A stretch of 64,000 nucleotides of DNA from Lepidurus packardi (lineage: Eukaryota; Arthropoda; Branchiopoda; Notostraca; Triopsidae), in the NCBI GenBank assembly GCA_023053545.1, contig JAKZAN010000221.1, positions 1 through 64,000 of the forward strand, given 5' to 3'. The notes under the pieces were generated by a model. The model searched no databases, was not told the origin of the DNA, and saw only the letters and a program-made list of their open reading frames with translations. A program made the translations under genes and the position numbers. Shown here in pieces: positions 28,491 to 38,506 of this stretch. Position 1 is the stretch's first letter; every line of letters begins with the position of its first letter.

Positions 28491-31400
28491 ATGGCAGAAG
28501 CAAAGTTTCGAATCGAACCTTTGACTAAGGACAATTATGGCACGTGGAAGCTTCAAGCCGAAGCTTTACTGGTAAAGACTGACGGTTGGCAGTATGTGGA
28601 CGGTTCAAGTGTAAAACCGGAGCCAACTGAAAATGCTGCTACAATTCGAGCTTGGGAAGTAGGGGACAAAAAGGCAAAAGCTGACCTGATCCTGTGTATA
28701 AGTGCGTCCGAACTCAAACAAGTGAAAAACTGCAAGACAGCCAGCGAGTTGTGGCTAAAGCTTGAAGGCATTTATCAATCGAAAGGTCCGGCGAGAAAAG
28801 CCACCTTGTTGAAGCGCCTCACCCTGGCTAAGCTGAAAGAAGCCGAAAACGTGAAGAAACACATGGATGAGTTTTTCAACACGGTTGATAAATTGCAAGA
28901 AATGGACATTGAAGTTAACGATGATCTGTTGTCCATAATGCTTCTGTACAGTTTACCCTGTGCCTTCGACAATTTTCGCTGCGCGATTGAATCACGAGAT
29001 GAATTACCAAAGCCCGAGGCTCTGAGGATAAAAATACTGGAGGAATCTCAAGCGAGGAGTAGTCAAGAGGAGGAAGACTCAACGAAAGCCATGTTCGCTA
29101 AGCGAGGTAATCGCATGGAGCGTAGCAAAATAAACCAGAGCGAGAAGCAAGTCAAAGGAGCCAAGTTTAAATGCTACCGTTGTAAGAAACCTGGTCACAG
29201 GGCGGCCGAGTGTCTAGCGCCAAAGCCCGTCACAGATGATCAAGAGGATTCCAACGCAGCTGTTGAATACGCCCTTCACAACGTTTCGAGTCTGCCTGAA
29301 AAGAAGTTTTGGTGCCTTGATAGTGGAGCGACTTCCCACATGACTTCAGAAACTGGCCGTTTTCTGAACATGAAGCCACTCCGCAAAGCTCTGCACCTGC
29401 CAAACAATCAGACTGCGGAAATAACTGGTGTAGGCGACGTGAAGCTTGCAATCGGCGATGGTGTTAACGCGACGTTGTTTCAAGCTCTCCATGTCCCGGA
29501 GTTAAAGACGAACCTTATGTCGGTTGGAAAGATCGTGGACAAAGGCTACGAAGTTGTCTTTAAGCGAGACGCAGCCTACGTTATGGACGAAAATCGCGAA
29601 GCAATCTTGGTAGCACACAGAAAGGGAAATCTCTACTTAGTGGAAAGCGCAAACCTTTTGTCTGAAACGCAGAGCAAGTCCAACATCATGAAGTGGCATG
29701 AGCGACTTGGCCATTTGAACGGGACACAGTTGCGACAAATGGCAATTCAGAAAAAGGCCTGGGGACTGACTTTTAATAGCCGAGACCTCCTTGACATGTG
29801 CGAGACATGTGTGAAGGGAAAACAGACCCAAACTCCCTTCCCAACCAAGGATCCTAACAACGACCAGCGTTCACCGGATCTCTTGGAAATCGTGCACGCC
29901 GATATTTGCGGTCCAATGCGAACAGGGTCCATTGGAGGGTCTCTGTATTTTGCAGTTTTTGTCGACGATAAGTCCCGTTGGACTGAGGTTCGCTTTTTGC
30001 AGAGGAAGAGCGATGTTTTCGCCACTTTCAAAATGTACAAAGCTGCAGTAGAAAAGCAAACGGGTAAGAAGATTAAATTCCTGCAAACAGATAATGGCAA
30101 AGAGTTTTGCAACAAAGAGTTCAACGCGTATCTCTCGCTGGAAGGCATACAGCGTAGAACAACAGTTCCGTACACGCCTCAGCAAAACGGTATTGCTGAA
30201 CGCAAGAATAGAACTTTGCTCGACGCTGCTCGCTGTATGATGATACAATCGAACTTACCACCGAGATTCTGGGCTGAAGCCATTTCCACTGCAAATTACG
30301 TGAGAAATCGTTGCCCATCGCGAGCGCTATGTGGGGAAACAGCCTACAGAGTGTGGACCGGAAAGAAGCCAACTGTTGCGCATTGTCAGCAGTTTGGATG
30401 TTTAGCACTCGCGCTCGATAAAAGTCCCACTAAGGACAAATTTGCACCCAGAAGTAAGGAATGCGTATTCGTAGGATACTCGTCTGAAGCGAAAGCTTAT
30501 CGACTTTGGTCACTGACGGAGCGGAAAATCATAGTCAGTAGAGACGTCAAATTCCTTAACAAATTTCAAACCGAAGGAAGATATGAAGAGATTCTACAAG
30601 ATGACCAGTGCGCCACTCCTGAAGCTTTCAACGAAGAGAAGAGCATTGAGCGCGAAGAGGAAGAGATTGATTTGGAGATTCCAGTAGCCCCGAATAACGA
30701 AAGAGCCCGGACTGATAGAGCCCGGACTGATAGAGCCCGGACTGATAGCTCCAGCACGAACCCTGAATCGTTGGTTACGATTAAAAAAAGGAAGATGCCT
30801 GGTAGGCCACGTCTAGCAAGAACTGGGAAACCAGGCAGGCCAACGAAGATCTATAAGTTTGCATCAGTCCCAGCGGAGTCGCAAGCTACTGATGAATCTT
30901 CAACTGAACAACAAGTCAATCTAGTTACGTCCAGTGATCCGCTTAACCTCAAAGAAGCTCTGAACGGAGATAATAGCAAGGAGTGGAAAGCAGCAATGCT
31001 CGAAGAATTCAAGGCCCACATGGTCAACGGCACGTGGGATTTAGTTGATCGGCAAATCAGTCGGAAACCGCTCGGAAACCGATTCGTTCTGAAGACGAAG
31101 TTCCGTACAGACGGCCATATTGAAAGAAGAAAAGCTCGCCTTGTAGCTAAAGGATACTCGCAACTCGAAGGAGTGGATTATCAAGAAACCTTTTCACCCG
31201 TCGCTAGAATAGGCTCGATCCGAACCCTAATGGCACTTGCGGTCAAAAAGGGCTTAATTGTTCACCAAATGGATGTGGTGACGGCGTTCTTGAACGGGAA
31301 GATTGAAGAAGAAGTGTATATGGAAGTTCCTGATGAACTGGAGCCGCTTCTGGAAGAATATGTTTCGAAGGCTGACAGTGAAGTCTCCAACCCTCAACTT

Positions 31401-32588
31401 TTAAATATTGCCCGAGATTGGCTGCAAAAGCTGAAAGGCGGCAATAAAGTTTGCAAATTGAACAAGGCCCTGTATGGTCTGCGACAATCAGGACGCCAGT
31501 GGTATTTGCGTTTGGATGAAGAGCTCAAAAAGTTGGGCTTTTCCCCTTTAAAGACTGACAACTGTATCTACACAAAGACGGTCAACGAAACCATCCAGGT
31601 AGTAGCAATTTATGTAGACGACATACTTATTGCAACTAATGAATCGGACGAGATGCAGAAGATCAAGTTGAATCTTAGCAACAGTTTCCAAATGACAAAC
31701 CTGGGTAAGATCCATTACTGCTTGGGGATAGAGTTCGAACAAGACGTTAAAAGGAGAACCATTACCATGAAGCAGCAGAAGTACGTTGAGTCGTTGTTGC
31801 AACGTTTTGAAATGTCCGATTGCAACCCGGTCAGTACACCCATGAACCCTAGCGAAGTTTTGAGAAAGCCACAGCAAGAAAAAGGGGTGAAAATGGAGTA
31901 CCCTTACCAGAACCTGATTGGTTGCCTAATGTACCTCGCCGTCTCAACTAGACCGGACATATCATATGCGGTAAGTGCGTTGAGCCAGTTCAACACCTGT
32001 TATGGAGAAGAGCACTGGCGTGCAGCAAAAAGGGTGTTGCGGTATTTGAAAGGAACCCAAAACTTTGGATTGATATATGACGGACGAGACGAAGATGGAC
32101 TCCAGGGGTTTGTAGATGCAGATTGGGCCAATTGTCCTGATAACAGGAGATCATACACGGGTTACGTGTTTAAATTGGCCGGTGCTGCCATAAGTTGGGA
32201 GGCTCGGAAACAGAGAACTGTAGCATTATCGTCGACGGAAGCGGAATACATGGCTCTATCAGAAGCGTCGAAAGAAGCCATTTATTTTCGGAATTTTCTG
32301 GCTGAGTTGGATACACCCCAGGGACCGGTCCCCTTGCATAATGATAATCGTGGGGCGGGGGAACTTGTGAAAACCCCCGTTTTTCATGCACGCACCAAAC
32401 ATATCGACGTGCGCCATCATTTTATCCGCGAAGTTTTTGAGAGAAACGAGATTCTGCCCGTGCACTGCAGGACAGAAAAAATGATAGCCGATGCCCTAAC
32501 CAAAGCACTGCCGGCCCCGAAGCACAACTTTTGCATTGAGGAAATGGGGCTTGGAGACGTGAGTCAAGTTCACGAAGAAAACATGTGA
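28491..32588 (+). CDS. Gag-Pol polyprotein of Ty1/copia retrotransposon (1365 aa)
   Basis: One uninterrupted frame encodes every protein needed for copia-type retrotransposition. The start is the first ATG in frame and has a favourable context (A at -3, G at +4); codons upstream of it lack ATG. Gag occupies about residues 1-225 (NYGTW near the start, LWLKLEGIY at 87-95), followed by a CX2CX4HX4C zinc knuckle at C228, C231, H236, C241. The protease signature is DSGATSH at 277-283. Integrase has the HHCC zinc site H403, H408, C437, C440 and catalytic D471, D534, E570, with 35 residues between the last two. A basic linker follows (about 680-830). Reverse transcriptase runs from about 830 to 1100 with MDVVTAFLNG around D928 and YVDD at 1041-1044. 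RNase H has D1209, E1250, D1285 and D1334. The length is close to that of Drosophila copia's single frame (about 1,400 aa). There is no frameshift between gag and pol, so excess Gag would have to come from splicing or processing, as copia does by splicing; no splice sites were assigned. Confidence 0.97.
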   Translation: MAEAKFRIEPLTKDNYGTWKLQAEALLVKTDGWQYVDGSSVKPEPTENAATIRAWEVGDKKAKADLILCISASELKQVKNCKTASELWLKLEGIYQSKGPARKATLLKRLTLAKLKEAENVKKHMDEFFNTVDKLQEMDIEVNDDLLSIMLLYSLPCAFDNFRCAIESRDELPKPEALRIKILEESQARSSQEEEDSTKAMFAKRGNRMERSKINQSEKQVKGAKFKCYRCKKPGHRAAECLAPKPVTDDQEDSNAAVEYALHNVSSLPEKKFWCLDSGATSHMTSETGRFLNMKPLRKALHLPNNQTAEITGVGDVKLAIGDGVNATLFQALHVPELKTNLMSVGKIVDKGYEVVFKRDAAYVMDENREAILVAHRKGNLYLVESANLLSETQSKSNIMKWHERLGHLNGTQLRQMAIQKKAWGLTFNSRDLLDMCETCVKGKQTQTPFPTKDPNNDQRSPDLLEIVHADICGPMRTGSIGGSLYFAVFVDDKSRWTEVRFLQRKSDVFATFKMYKAAVEKQTGKKIKFLQTDNGKEFCNKEFNAYLSLEGIQRRTTVPYTPQQNGIAERKNRTLLDAARCMMIQSNLPPRFWAEAISTANYVRNRCPSRALCGETAYRVWTGKKPTVAHCQQFGCLALALDKSPTKDKFAPRSKECVFVGYSSEAKAYRLWSLTERKIIVSRDVKFLNKFQTEGRYEEILQDDQCATPEAFNEEKSIEREEEEIDLEIPVAPNNERARTDRARTDRARTDSSSTNPESLVTIKKRKMPGRPRLARTGKPGRPTKIYKFASVPAESQATDESSTEQQVNLVTSSDPLNLKEALNGDNSKEWKAAMLEEFKAHMVNGTWDLVDRQISRKPLGNRFVLKTKFRTDGHIERRKARLVAKGYSQLEGVDYQETFSPVARIGSIRTLMALAVKKGLIVHQMDVVTAFLNGKIEEEVYMEVPDELEPLLEEYVSKADSEVSNPQLLNIARDWLQKLKGGNKVCKLNKALYGLRQSGRQWYLRLDEELKKLGFSPLKTDNCIYTKTVNETIQVVAIYVDDILIATNESDEMQKIKLNLSNSFQMTNLGKIHYCLGIEFEQDVKRRTITMKQQKYVESLLQRFEMSDCNPVSTPMNPSEVLRKPQQEKGVKMEYPYQNLIGCLMYLAVSTRPDISYAVSALSQFNTCYGEEHWRAAKRVLRYLKGTQNFGLIYDGRDEDGLQGFVDADWANCPDNRRSYTGYVFKLAGAAISWEARKQRTVALSSTEAEYMALSEASKEAIYFRNFLAELDTPQGPVPLHNDNRGAGELVKTPVFHARTKHIDVRHHFIREVFERNEILPVHCRTEKMIADALTKALPAPKHNFCIEEMGLGDVSQVHEENM
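29172..29213 (+). other. Gag nucleocapsid zinc knuckle (CCHC)
   Basis: It encodes CYRCKKPGHRAAEC, residues 228-241, an exact CX2CX4HX4C match. It is preceded by a lysine/arginine-rich stretch (about 205-227), as expected for an RNA-binding nucleocapsid segment. Confidence 0.95.
29310..29341 (+). other. Aspartic protease active site
   Basis: Residues WCLDSGATSH (274-283) carry the DSGA form of the D-S/T-G motif, typical of copia retropepsins, which act as dimers. Catalytic D277 is intact. Confidence 0.93.
29694..30209 (+). other. Integrase zinc-binding and DDE catalytic region
   Basis: The zinc site is H403-X4-H408-X28-C437-X2-C440. The catalytic triad is D471 in HADICGP, D534 in QTDNGKEF and E570 in GIAERKNR. 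All positions are intact, so strand-transfer activity is plausible. Confidence 0.93.
30702..30746 (+). repeat. 15-bp tandem repeat, three copies, encoding (RARTD)3
   Basis: The unit AGAGCCCGGACTGAT occurs three times without a mismatch and stays in frame, giving RARTD three times (residues 738-752) in the integrase-RT linker. Perfect copies imply a recent expansion. The unit is charged and probably unstructured. Confidence 0.95.
30780..30857 (+). other. Basic linker with two AT-hook-like GRP motifs
   Basis: Residues 764-789 hold IKKRKMPGRPR followed after a few residues by GKPGRPTK. The GRP cores are at 771-773 and 782-784, flanked by lysine and arginine. A GRP core in a basic setting is the minimal AT-hook, which binds the minor groove of AT-rich DNA. 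The linker follows the integrase core, where copia-group integrases have variable tails. DNA binding and targeting are inference. Confidence 0.6.
30981..31790 (+). other. Reverse transcriptase region (copia type)
   Basis: Markers in order are EWKAAMLEEF (831 on), NGTWDLV (846 on), RLVAKGYSQ, QETFSPVAR, QMDVVTAFLNG with D928, KALYGLRQSGRQW and YVDDILIA (1041-1048). Catalytic aspartates D928, D1043 and D1044 are present. About 38 residues separate MEVP (944-947) from KVCKL (986-990), more than in Drosophila copia. Confidence 0.92.
32100..32520 (+). other. RNase H region
   Basis: Residues include GFVDADWA (D1209, D1211), ALSSTEAEYMA (E1250), HNDNRGA (D1285), FHARTKHIDVRHHFIRE and MIADALTKAL (D1334). 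All four acidic positions are present. The usual DNQ is DNR here, next to an unusual GAGELV stretch. Confidence 0.9.
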
Positions 32589-32611
32589 GCAAGTGAAGTG
32601 ACCTAAATTTC

Positions 32612-32620
32612 GAGGGGGGG
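32612..32620 (+). other. Polypurine tract
   Basis: GAGGGGGGG abuts the 3' LTR, in the standard place for the plus-strand primer of reverse transcription. The seven-G run ends exactly at the TGTTG terminus. It lies 23 bases after the gag-pol stop codon. Confidence 0.9.
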
Positions 32621-32818
32621 TGTTGTGTTGAGTCCGAAATTTGGACACAACACTTCCTTGTTCTCTTTTGTTTCTGTCAGCTTTCCCCTTTGTTTCCTTT
32701 TCTGTTTTTTCCCTTTCTACCTTCCGTTGTAACCTGGGCAGTCTTCCTCAATACTTCCAACAATACAGTTGTGTTATCGTTTCACAGAAAGAGTGTTTTC
32801 GATCAAATATTTACAACA
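32621..32818 (+). repeat. 3' LTR
   Basis: 198 bp, with one substitution from the 5' LTR (G at 32737 against A at 28308), i.e. 0.5% divergence. It starts TGTTGTG, repeats the hairpin at 32621-32652 and ends TACAACA. The next base resumes satellite, at AATTCCTTTCTTACTG. Confidence 0.97.
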
Positions 32819-34458
32819 AATTCCTTTCTTACTGAATTAATTTCTTACGGACAGAATTAATTCCTTACGGAATGAATTAATTTCTTTACGGCCTGATGTA
32901 ATTCCTTACGGACTGAATTAATTCTTTAGGATTGATTGAATTCCTTTCTTACTGAACTAATTCCTTACGGACTGAATTAATTCCTTTCAGACTGAATTAA
33001 TTCCTTACGTACTTAATTAATTCCTTACGGGCTGAATTAATTCCTTACGTACTTAATTAATTCCTTACGGACTGAATTAATTACTTAGGATTGATTGAAT
33101 TACTTACTTACTGAATTAATTCCTTACCGATTTAGTTAATTCCTTTCGGAACGAATTAATTCCTTACGGACTGAATTAATTCCTTACGGACTGAAACAAT
33201 TTATTACGGACTTAATTAATCCATTAGAAACTGAATTCATTCCTTACGGACTGAATTAATTCATTACGGACTTAATTAATCCATTAGAAACTGAATTCAT
33301 TCCTTACCTGCAGAATTAATTCCTTACGGACTGAATTAATTCATTACGTACTTAAGTAATCCATTAGAAACTGAATTCATTCCTTATGGACTGAATTAAT
33401 TCCTTACGGACTGAATTAATTCTTTAGGATTGATTGAATTTCTTACTTACTGATTTAATTCCTTACTGACTGAATTAATTCCTTACGGAATGGATTAATT
33501 CCTTACGGACTAAATTAATTCCTAACGGATTGAATTAATTCCTTACGGATTGAATTAATTCCTTACGGATTGAATTAATTCTTTAGGATTAATTGAATTC
33601 CTTACTTACTGAATTAATTCCTTATGTACTTAATTAATTCTTTACGGAATAAATTAATTCCTTACGTACTTAATTAATTCCTTACGGACTAAATTAATTC
33701 CTTACGGACTGAATTAATTCCTTAGGGACTGAATTAATTCTTTAGGATTGATTGAATTCCTTTCTAACTGAATTAATTCCTTACTTACTGAATTAATTCC
33801 TTACATACTGAATTAATTCCTTACGGATTGAATTAATTCCTTACGGACTGAATTAATTCCTTACGGACTGAATTAATTCCTTACGGACTGAATTAATTCC
33901 TTACGGACTGAATTAATTCCTTACGGACTGAATTAATTCCTTAAGATTGAATTAATTCTTTAGGATTTATTGAATTCCTTACTTACTGAATTAATTCCTT
34001 ACGTACTTAATTAATTCCTTACGGACTGAATTAATTCCTTACGGCCTGATATGATTCCTTACGGACTGAATTAATTCTTTAGGATTGATTGAATTCCTTT
34101 CTTAATGAATTAATTCCTTACGGACTGAATTAATTCCTTTCAGACTGAATTAATTCCTTACAGACTGAATTAATTCCTTACGGACTGAATTAATTCCTTA
34201 CGGACTAAATTAATTCCTTACGGACTGAATTAATTCCTTACGGACTGAATTAATTTATTACGGACTGAATTAATTCCTTACGGACTGAATCAATTCATTA
34301 CGGACTTAATTAATCCATTAGAAACTGAATTCATTCTTTACGGACTGAATTAATTCATTACGGACTTAATTAATCCATTAGAAACTGAATTCATTCCTTA
34401 CGGACTGAATTAATTCTTTAGGATTGATTGAATTCCATACTTACTGAATTAATTCCTT

Positions 34459-37327
34459 AAGATTGAATAAATTCTTTAGGATTTATTGAATTCCTTACTT
34501 ACTGAATTAATTCCTTACGTACTTAATTAATTCCTTACGGACTGAATTAATTCCTTACGGATTGATTGAATTCCTTTCTTACTGAATTAATTCCTTACGG
34601 ACAGAATTAATTCCTTACGGAATGAATTAATTTCTTTACGGCCTGATATGATTCCTTACGGACTGAATTAATTCGTTAGGATTGATTGAATTCCTTTCTT
34701 ACTGAATTAATTCCTTACGGACTGAATTAATTCCTTTCAGACTGAATTAATTCCTTACAGACTGAATTAATTCCTTACGGACTGAATTAATTCCTTACGG
34801 ACTAAATTAATTCCTTACGGACTGAATTAATTCCTTACGGACTGAATTAATTCCTTACGGACTGAATTAATTTATTACGGACTGAATTAATTCCTTACGG
34901 ACTGAATCAATTCATTACGGACTTAATTAATCCATTAGAAACTGAATTCATTCCTTACGGACTGAATTAATTCATTACGGACTTAATTAATCCATTAGAA
35001 ACTGAATTCATTCCTTACGGACTGAATTAATTCTTTAGGATTGATTGAATTCCATACTTACTGAATTAATTCTTAAGATTGAATAAATTCTTTAGGATTT
35101 ATTGAATTCCTTACTTACTGAATTAATTCCTTACGTACTTAATTAATTCCTTACGGACTGAATTAATTCCTTACGGATTGATTGAATTCCTTTCTTACTG
35201 AATTAATTCCTTACGGACAGAATTAATTCCTTACGGAATGAATTAATTTCTCTACGGCCTGATATGATTCCTTACGGACTGAATTAATTCCTTACGGATT
35301 GATTGAATTCCTTTCTTACTGAATTAATTCCTTACGGACAGAATTAATTCCTTACGGAATGAATTAATTTCTCTACGGCCTGATATGATTCCTTACGGAC
35401 TGAATTAATTCTTTAGGATTGATTGAATTCCTTTCTTACTGAATTAATTCCTTTCAGACTGAATTAATTCCTTACAGACTGAATTAATTCCTTACGGACT
35501 GAATTAATTCCTTACGGACTAAATTAATTCCTTACGGACTGAATTAATTCCTTACGGACTGAATTAATTCCTTACGGACTGAATTAATTTATTACGGACT
35601 GAAATTAATTCCTTACGGACTGAATCAATTCATTACGGACTTAATTAATCCATTAGAAACTGAATTCATTCATTACGGACTGAATTAATTCATTACGGAC
35701 TTAATTAATCCATTAGAAACTGAATTCATTCCTTACGGACTGAATTAATTTCTTTACGGCCTGATATGATTCCTTACGGACTGAATTAATTCGTTAGGAT
35801 TGATTGAATTCCTTTCTTACTGAATTAATTCCTTACGGACTGAATTAATTCCTTTCAGACTGAATTAATTCCTTACAGACTGAATTAATTCCTTACGGAC
35901 TGAATTAATTCCTTACGGACTAAATTAATTCCTTACGGACTGAATTAATTCCTTACGGACTGAATTAATTCCTTACGGACTGAATTAATTTATTACGGAC
36001 TGAATTAATTCCTTACGGACTGAATCAATTCATTACGGACTTAATTAATCCATTAGAAACTGAATTCATTCCTTACGGACTGAATTAATTCATTACGGAC
36101 TTAATTAATCCATTAGAAACTGAATTCATTCCTTACGAACTGAATTAATTCTTTAGGATTGATTGAATTCCATACTTACTGAATTAATTCTTAAGATTGA
36201 ATAAATTCTTTAGGATTTATTGAATTCCTTACTTACTGAATTAATTCCTTACGTACTTAATTAATTCCTTACGGACTGAATTAATTCCTTACGGATTGAT
36301 TGAATTCCTTTCTTACTGAATTAATTCCTTACGGACAGAATTAATTCCTTACGGAATGAATTAATTTCTCTACGGCCTGATATGATTCCTTACGGACTGA
36401 ATTAATTCTTTAGGATTGATTGAATTCCTTTCTTACTGAATTAATTCCTTACGGAATGAATTAATTCCTTTCAGACTGAATTAATTCCTTACAGACTGAA
36501 TTAATTCCTTACGGACTGAATTAATTCCTTACGGACTAAATTAATTCCTTACGGACTGAATTAATTCCTTACGGACTGAATTAATTCCTTACGGACTGAA
36601 TTAATTTATTACGGACTGAATTAATTCCTTACGGACTGAATCAATTCATTACGGACTTAATTAATCCATTAGAAACTGAATTCATTCATTACGGACTGAA
36701 TTAATTCATTACGGACTTAATTAATCCATTAGAAACTGAATTCATTCCTTACGGACTGAATTAATTCTTTACGGACTGAATTAATTCTTTAGGATTGATT
36801 GAATTCCATACTTACTGAATTAATTCCTTACGTACTTAATTAATTCCTTATTGATTGAATTAATTCCTTACGGATTGATTGAATTCCTTTCTTACTGAAT
36901 TAATTCCTTACGGACAGAATTAATTCCTTACGGAATGAATTAATTTCTTTACGGCCTGATGTAATTCCTTACGGACTGAATTAATTCTTTAGGATTGATT
37001 GAATTCCTTTCTTACTGAACTAATTCCTTACGGACTGAATTAATTCCTTTCAGACTGAATTAATTCCTTACGTACTTAATTAATTCCTTACGGACTGAAT
37101 TAATTCCTTACGTACTTAATTAATTCCTTACGGACTGAATTAATTACTTAGGATTGATTGAATTACTTACTTACTGAATTAATTCCTTACCGATTTAGTT
37201 AATTCCTTTCGGAACGAATTAATTCCTTACAGACTGAATTAATTCCTTACGGACTGAATTAATTCCTTACGGACTGAATTAATTCTTTAGGATTGATTGA
37301 ATTCCATACTTACTGAATTAATTCCTT
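34459..37327 (+). repeat. Zone E repeats of 616, 1118 and 1135 bp
   Basis: The rare unit AAGATTGAATAAATTC occurs at 34459, 35075, 36193 and 37328. The first interval is 616 bp. The next two are about 1.12-1.14 kb because parts of the pattern are repeated inside them. Each interval contains the AATCAATTCATTACGG unit and paired CATTAGAAACTG units. The inverted block at 46245 carries the reverse complement of this pattern. Confidence 0.75.
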
Positions 37328-38506
37328 AAGATTGAATAAATTCTTTAGGATTTATTGAATTCCTTACTTACTGAATTAATTCCTTACGTACTTAATTAAT
37401 TCCTCACGGACTGAATTAATTCCTTACGGATTGATTGAATTCCTTTCTTACTGAATTAATTCCTTACGGACAGAATTAATTCCTTACGGAATGAATTAAT
37501 TTCTTTAGAATTGATTGAATTCCTTTCTTACTGAATTAATTTCCTTACGGACTGAATTAATTCCTTTCAGACTGAATTAATTCCTTACAGACTGAATTAA
37601 TTCCTTACGGACTGAATTAATTCCTTACGGACTAAATTAATTCCTTACGGACTGAATTAATTCCTTACGGACTGAATTAATTCCTTACGGACTGAATTAA
37701 TTTATTACGGACTGAATTAATTCCTTACGGACTGAATCAATTCATTACGGACTTAATTAATCCATTAGAAACTGAATTCATTCCTTACGGACTGAATTAA
37801 TTCATTACGGACTTAATTAATCCATTAGAAACTGAATTCATTCCTTACGGACTGAATTAATTCATTACGGACTTAATTAATCCATTAGAAACTGAATTCA
37901 TTCCTTACCTGCAGAATTAATTCCTTACGGACTGAATTAATTCTTTAGGATTGATTGAATTCCATACTTACTGAATTAATTCCTTACGTACTTAATTAAT
38001 TCCTTATTGATTGAATTAATTCCTTACGGATTGATTGAATTCCTTTCTTACTGAATTAATTCCTTACGGACAGAATTAATTCCTTACGGAATGAATTAAT
38101 TTCTTTACGGCCTGATGTAATTCCTTACGGACTGAATTAATTCTTTAGGATTGATTGAATTCCTTTCTTACTGAACTAATTCTTTACTAACTGAATTAAT
38201 TCCTTTCAGACTGAATTAATTCCTTACGTACTTAATTAATTCCTTACGGACTGAATTAATTCCTTACGTACTTAATTAATTCCTTACGGACTGATTTAAT
38301 TACTTAGGATTGATTGAATTACTTACTTACTGAATTAATTCCTTACCGATTTAGTTAATTCCTTTCGGAACGAATTAATTCCTTACGGACTGAATCAATT
38401 CATTACGGACTTAATTAATCCATTAGAAACTGAATTCATTCCTTACGGACTGAATTAATTCATTACGGACTTAATTAATCCATTAGAAACTGAATTCATT
38501 CCTTAC

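Larger units (their letters stand above)
28192..32818 (+). mobile_element. Complete Ty1/copia LTR retrotransposon (4627 bp)
   Basis: Two 198-bp LTRs (28192-28389 and 32621-32818) bracket a 4231-bp internal region. In order this holds a primer-binding site, one uninterrupted gag-pol frame and a polypurine tract. Integrase precedes reverse transcriptase, the order that defines Ty1/copia as opposed to Ty3/gypsy elements. The LTRs start TGTTG, end CAACA and differ at a single base (A at 28308, G at 32737), so insertion was recent relative to the substitution rate. No envelope-like frame is present. The direct flanks are ATTAA on the left and AATTC on the right, so the expected matching 5-bp target duplication is missing. 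All catalytic motifs look intact, so the copy could be autonomous; that is inference. Clade placement below copia level would need a tree of reverse transcriptases. Confidence 0.97.

Noticed and set aside
30702..30746. CGGACTGA in the 15-bp coding repeat matches the satellite core
   Set aside because: It is only an eight-base match; the rest of the 15-bp unit has no satellite similarity and it keeps the reading frame. Capture from the satellite is not supported.
28553..32465. Several minus-strand and offset open frames of 60-142 codons
   Set aside because: All lie opposite or out of frame with the gag-pol frame, which has clear domain motifs throughout. None shows a recognisable domain of its own.
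28192..32818. Endogenous retrovirus with envelope
   Set aside because: Integrase precedes reverse transcriptase and the frame ends at 32588, 32 bases before the 3' LTR. There is no room for an envelope gene.
28186..32823. Possible 5-bp target duplication AATTA / AATTC
   Set aside because: It matches only at four of five bases, and only if the left copy is shifted one base away from the LTR end. AATT occurs in every monomer, so the match is expected by chance.
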